Assembly (NCBI RefSeq): GCF_003086295.3
Contig: NC_092042.1
Location: forward strand, 45,444,137-45,508,136
Length of the DNA stretch: 64,000 nucleotides
From: Arachis hypogaea
Lineage: Eukaryota; Streptophyta; Magnoliopsida; Fabales; Fabaceae
Direction: 5' to 3'
Shown here: positions 59,136 through 64,000 of the stretch, in pieces
Layout of the letters: each line of letters starts with the position of its first letter
How positions within the stretch are numbered: the first letter of the stretch is position 1
Notes under the pieces: model-generated
Told to the model about the DNA's origin: nothing
What the model saw: only the letters and a program-made list of their open reading frames with translations
The model's database searches: none
Made by a program: the position numbers and the translations under genes

Positions 59136-60364
59136 GGCCCAATATCAATTATACACATCATTAGAAGCCTTAATCACATCCAAAAGATTCAAGAGTCCAA
59201 AAAATTAGTTATTAATTCATTTTAGAAACATAAAATATTTGGTTGTTAGAATTTGTTTCTAGATTAGATTTGAATTATTGTTTTGATTTGAATTTGAAGA
59301 AAAGTAGTTAGTTATCTTATCATTCCCCAAGATAATATTAGAATTAGTTTTGAATTTGAATTTTAAGTAGACTTAGGATATAAATAAGTGAACAAGATTC
59401 ACAAGAGAGGGCAATCCATGGAGGAGGACTTTCAGATCCGAATCACATATCTCTCTTACCATTAGGCTTAGTTTCTTTTCTCCATGAGTCATTAATCTCT
59501 CTGTCAAAAAGTTAAGAGCTTTGTTTATATTTTCTATGGATTATTAATCTAAGTATTATTTTATTTTGAAGTCTTGCATTGATATGTTTTATGATTCAGT
59601 TATTTGTTCTTCATCCCTTAAAGGATTAGTAGTATCGGAAGGTATGCTAATCTCATTTTGAATTCTTTTATTGCTTTGGAAAAACTAATATCTAAATTAT
59701 AGCTTGAAAACTCTTTTACATGACTCTTTGAATTTGGCTAGGAATAGTAGTTCAATTAGTGTGTGACACATACATAATTTTCAATCACTCTAATTTTAAA
59801 TAAGTGACATATAATTCGGATTAGAACAAAATTGTGTTTTCTTCTAAGATTTAACTAGCTTGAATAAGTGACATATAATTTTAGCTAAGGTCTACTTTTG
59901 AATCATATTAGAAACCAAAACAGTTTTTGTGCTTAAACTCTTTAATTAATTGGTTGACCAAGGAATTGGCAATTAGTTAATTAAAGAGAAGCTGAGGAGC
60001 CAAGGAATTAGAAAACAGTTACTAAAGATTGTCGTGAAAGATTTTCACATACTTCAAAATAAGTAAACAAGGTTTGATTTTCCTAAGGGCTTAAACAGCT
60101 TTGAAGCCCTTGAGTCTCTCCATTATTATTTTTTTTCAATCAACACCACTCTCTCTGAAGCACTTAACTTCCAAGGTTTTAAGCAATGCAAGATATAACT
60201 TTTCCCTCATCAATCTAGGTTATTTTGATCTAGTTAGGTATTTAGTATGATATTTGCTTGCTCAATCCTTTAATCCACGTGGAAATAGTATCCACTCACA
60301 GTGGTATTACTTGAACGATCCAGTACATTTTCCAGTATCCGTGAGCTTTAATTTTCGCTCATCA
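59136..60364 (+). repeat. LTR-like segment of another family, start not resolved
   Basis: It contains a TATA-like atataaataag (about 59378). Its end, ttacttgaacgatccagtac...gctcatca, parallels the U5 ends of the other LTRs (ttacttggacgacgcagtgc at 63815; ttacttgacgataattcgg at 47545). No primer site follows, so it is a 3' or solo LTR. It replaces the expected 3' LTR of the element to its left. Confidence 0.45.
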
Positions 60365-60659
60365 GCTTTATAACAGAATAATGATGAAAGTCTCAAGACT
60401 GATGAATGAATGAATATTCGCCTGTCGAGGTCAAAGGTTTTATCTTGCTTGCCCAATGCATGGACTGTAGGCAAATATTGTACTTTAATCCAACCCATGG
60501 ATGTTTGATTGTATCAATCCAAGGACGCCCACTGACTGCTAATCATTGTTTTCCATTGTGCATATATTATGGCCTCAAACTTTGCGATTATTGCTGGTTG
60601 TCATGAACTGATGGTATTCTTAACAATTCTTCACATATACATGGACTGACACAATTAGG
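60365..60659. other. Unassigned 300-bp spacer
   Basis: No repeat or coding match recognised. Confidence 0.4.
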
Positions 60660-61702
60660 AAATCATACCCATCCTATTTCTGGGTAGTGGCGAGTTGCGG
60701 GTTGTAAACCGACACGTGAGCTCATGGCCTTCATTGGAAAGATGTGCATCGTGATTGTTTCCCGCATACTCTTTATGATATTGCTTTGTGTTCTTGATCT
60801 GTGACATGTTTGTGATTGTATACTCTTATTGAATGACTGTTTTAGGATTAACCACAACACTAAACATATATAGATGTCGTAACGAACTATAAAAAACTAT
60901 AAGGAATAATGTAAATGATTTTTAAGATTGTACTAGACTGAAAAGTATTAAAGATGTAAAACCTAAAGTCGAAATGATTGCGCGGATGATCAACACAACA
61001 CTAGAGGCTTGCCCTAGGACCGATATATGAATCATTTTTCCTTAGTTAGTACCCTGCTAAGAACTGTAGGTTCTCACCCGTTTCCTTCACTATTTCTACA
61101 GATGGAGGCAATGGTGATGTTTGTTGAAGAGATGGTGTTGTCCCTCCTTTACAACCCAAACTTGAAGTACATTTTGGATTTTGGAGACACTCAATGCTAT
61201 GAGGCTATAGAGTTTAGAGTATTTTCCCTTATCCTTGTTAGTATTTTTCTTGAGAGGTAGGAGTTTGCTATCTTCAGTACCAGATTAGGGGCTTTCTTGA
61301 TGGGCCTGAGCCTGGGGTGTACTATGTTTGTAAGTGTCCATACTATATATATGTATAATGTAATAAGCTGAAGGTAACTCTGTCTGGGTTGAGACAACTT
61401 ATGATTTGCATGACTGATGGTTTCTTTCTTGATATATATATGAAGCCCTTGCAGTACTATGCGATATATTTGGTTTTTATACCCTCCTATGTTTACTCAA
61501 TGTATAACTGATATTTATCTGCTTTATGTATGCCACAAAACTTAATAAATATTGTCAATTAATTTGTTCATGTTTATGATTTATTGCGATAGGCTCAATA
61601 ATATACAAACTTTATAGAGATTATAAAGTCTCGTAGGTTGATTGATTAGTAACACTTGACAATTAGCATTGTTCGTGACGTGATGAAAATTAGATCGTTA
61701 CA
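60660..61702 (+). repeat. Truncated LTR-like segment, relative of 1-3580
   Basis: Shares blocks with 2470-3580 in the same order and ends GATCGTTACA, where the left copy ends GGTCGTTACA. Lies against the copia gag remnant at 61703. Confidence 0.5.
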
Positions 61703-62305
61703 CTGTGGATATTTTAGCTTTTTTGCCTTTGCCTTTGTATCTCATTAATCTTTTCAATCTTCTTGCAAAGAACACCATCTCATTATTTGATATGTTGTCA
61801 TCAGGTTCCTCTTCTTTGGCTGTCACTTTTGACTTTAATACTACACTTTTCTTCTTGTCATCTTTGTCTTGGTTCATATGGGTAGTTTCATAGGCCAACA
61901 ACTTTTCCCTTAGTTCATTATTGGTTATTTTTATCAACTCATTGCTTTAGAAAATAGATGTGTCTTTCGCTTCCCATTTCTTACTGAGACTCTTCAAGAT
62001 TTTCCTCACTAAAATTTCTTTAGGATAGCTCCTCAAAGCATCGAGATTGTTGATTATTATTGAGAATCTCAAATATTTCATCAATGTTTTTATCTTCTTT
62101 CATGAAAAACATCTCATACTGCTTTACAAGCATGTATATTGTTGTTTCTCTCACATGTTTTGTCCCTTCATGTGTCACTTGTAGCTTATCCCAGATTTCT
62201 TTTGTAGTTTACACCTTGAAATTTTTTCTGTAACTCCTCAAAATTGATAGCATAGTGCATTAGGTTAATTGCTTTGGCATTTAGTTCAACCTTCTTCTTG
62301 TGTTC
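61703..62305 (-). pseudogene. Ty1-copia gag remnant
   Basis: Minus strand. Reading from the right: HKKKVELNAKAINLMHYAI, ETTIYMLVKQYEMFFMKEDK, NIDEIFEI, then 61937-61698 ITNNELREKLLAYETTHMNQ and FARRLKRLMRYKGKGKK. This is the UBN2-type gag of plant copia elements. Frames change several times, and both ends are cut by other elements. Confidence 0.7.
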
Positions 62306-63936
62306 TGATGAGCGGATAATTTATACGCTTTTTGGCATTATTTTTAGGTAGTTTTTAGTATGATCTAGTTACTTTTAGGGATGTTTTCATTAGTTTTTAT
62401 GCAAAATTCACATTTCTAGACTTTACTATGAGTTTGTGTATTTTTCTGTAATTTCAGGTATTTTCTAGATGAAATTGAGGGACCTGAGCAAAACTCTGAT
62501 AGGAGGCTGACAAAGGACTGCTAATGCTGTTGGATTCTGACCTCCCTGCACTCGAAATGGATTTTCTGGAGCTACAGAATCTAAATGGCATGATCTCAAC
62601 GGCATTGGAAAGTAGACATCCAGAGTTTTCCAGCAATATATAATAGTTCATACTTTGTTTGGGATTAGACGACGCAAACTGGCGCTCAACGCCAGTTCTA
62701 CGCTGCATTCTGGAGTCAAACGCCAGAAACACGTCGCGAACAAGAGTTGAACGCCCAAAACACGTTACAACTTGGCGTTCAACTCCAAGAGAAGTCTCAA
62801 CTCGTGGATAGATCAAGCTCAGCCCAAGCACACACCAAGTGGGCCCTGGAAGTGAATTTATGCATCAATTACTTACCTCTGTAAACCATAGTAGCTAGTT
62901 TAGTATAAATAGAACTTTTTACTAGTTTATTAGAAGTCCTTTTTTTATTCGGTATTGTGACCACTTGGGGGCTGGCCATTCAGCCATGCCTGAACCTCTT
63001 TTACTTATGTATTTTCAATGGTGGAGTTTCTACACACCATAGATTAAGGGTGTGGAGCTCTACTGTACCTCAAGTTTCAATGCAATTACTATTATTTTCT
63101 ATCCAATTCGATTTATTCCTATTCTAAGATATCCGTTGCACTTCAACTTGATGAATGTGATGATCCGTGACACTCATCATCATTCTCACCTATGAACGCG
63201 CGTGACTAACAACCACTTCCATTCTACCTTAGACCGGGCACATATCTCTTGGATTCCTTAATCAGAATCTTCGTGGTATAAGCTAGAATTGATGGCAGCA
63301 TTCATGGGAATCCGGAAAGTATAACCTTGTCTGTGGTATTCCGAGTAGGATTCCAGGATTGAATGACTGTGATGAGCTTCAAACTTCTGAAGGCTGGGCG
63401 TTAGTGACAGACACAAAAGAATCACTGGATTCTACTCCAACCTGATTGAGAACCGACAGATGATTAGCCGTGCTGTGACAGAGCATTTGGACCTTTTTCA
63501 TTGAGAGGAGGGATGTAGCCATTAACAACGGTGATGCCCTACATACAGCTTGCCATGGAAAGGAGTAAGAAGGATTGGATGAATGTAATAAGAAAGTAGA
63601 GATTCGGAAGGAACACAGCATCTCCATGCACCTATCTGAAATTCCCACCATTGGATTACATGAGTAAGTTTATCTTTATTTCCTGTTTATTTTATTTATC
63701 TTTTGAATATCTAATCCAATCATATTTGAATCAGCCTGACTGAGATTTACAAGATGACCATAGATTGCTTCATACCAACAATCTTCGTGGGATCGACCCT
63801 TACTCACGTAAGGTATTACTTGGACGACGCAGTGCACTTACTGGTTAGTTGTGCGGAGTTGTGACTAAGTGTAATTCACGTGTGAGAGCTACCAAATTAT
63901 TGGAGCCATTGTTGATGATCACAAATCCGTGCACCA
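62306..63936 (+). repeat. Complete 5' LTR (1631 bp) of an element leaving the window
   Basis: Starts TGATGAGCGGATAATTTATA, ends GTGCACCA, with a primer site after it, so it is a 5' LTR. It contains GGCGTT-type motif copies (62680-62790) and TATAAATAG (62904-62912). It is the best full-length reference for the LTRs at 12372-14061 and 39816-41343. Confidence 0.88.
62904..62912 (+). promoter_or_regulatory. LTR TATA box
   Basis: TATAAATAG, about 600 bp into the LTR. Confidence 0.55.
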
Positions 63937-63942
63937 AGTTTT

Positions 63943-63960
63943 TGGCGCCGTTGCCGGGGA
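63943..63960 (+). other. Primer binding site, tRNA-Asp
   Basis: TGGCGCCGTTGCCGGGGA, a perfect complement of the plant tRNA-Asp 3' end as I recall it. The leader after it (attgttcgagtatggacaac) matches that of the minus-strand element at about 12347-12328. Confidence 0.9.
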
Positions 63961-64000
63961 TTGTTCGAGTATGGACAACTGACGGTTCGTCTTGTTGCTC

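Noticed and set aside
63943..63960. Part of a tRNA gene
   Set aside because: Only the 18-nt complement of a tRNA 3' end is present, at the position of a primer binding site; there is no cloverleaf.

Overview
This is plant nuclear DNA: very AT-rich intergenic sequence, spliced gene fragments, CACTA transposons, a LINE fragment and large nested LTR retrotransposons. The LTR starting TGATGAGCGGATAAT, the abundant GGCGTTTAAACGCC palindrome and the legume-like repeat style suggest peanut (Arachis) or a close legume. From memory, the LTR resembles the Arachis FIDEL/Feral type. Both the genus and that name are inferences I could not check.

Layout. 1-3580 is a long LTR-like repeat with two minisatellites. 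It abuts a minus-strand ORF of the 'putative plant transposon protein' family (3581-4689), then a GC-rich LTR-like block (to 6321). 6322-14061 is a minus-strand, pol-less Athila-like Ty3 element with 5' LTR, tRNA-Asp primer site, gag, protease and third-ORF remnant. 14198-22729 holds a decayed AMP deaminase gene fragment. Its intron contains a 6.6 kb CACTA element (15612-22189) carrying minus-strand exon fragments of at least three identifiable, unrelated genes (BRO1-like, nucleobase-ascorbate transporter, FtsJ methyltransferase) plus unidentified exons. A second CACTA-type end lies at 23868. AT-rich DNA with a LINE remnant (25860-27039) follows.

The only gene that looks intact is a two-exon nepenthesin/NANA-like aspartic protease (31580-34848, +). 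After it come a CACTA terminus with a transposase-associated-domain remnant (36379-38245) and the 3' end of another LTR element (about 38260-39815). A large Ty3 element runs 39816-59135 on the plus strand and is split within its integrase by a nested 10.9 kb element (45433-56367) with a 5-bp target duplication (GTCCG). The right edge has two more LTR pieces, a Ty1-copia gag remnant (minus) and a complete 5' LTR with primer site whose element runs off the window.

The retroelements share an organisation: gag, protease, (RT-RNase H-integrase, present only in 39816-59135), then a hairpin about 30 nt after the last pol stop, then a third ORF that does not look like an envelope, then tandem 3'-UTR motifs and a G/T-rich motif abutting the 3' LTR. 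The hairpin, present three times with compensating stem changes and an invariant AGGCAA loop, is the strongest candidate here for an under-described functional element. The family-specific palindrome arrays of the LTRs come next. Most in-frame stops are CAA/CAG/CGA or TGG codons turned into stops, the usual mark of decay at methylated cytosines.
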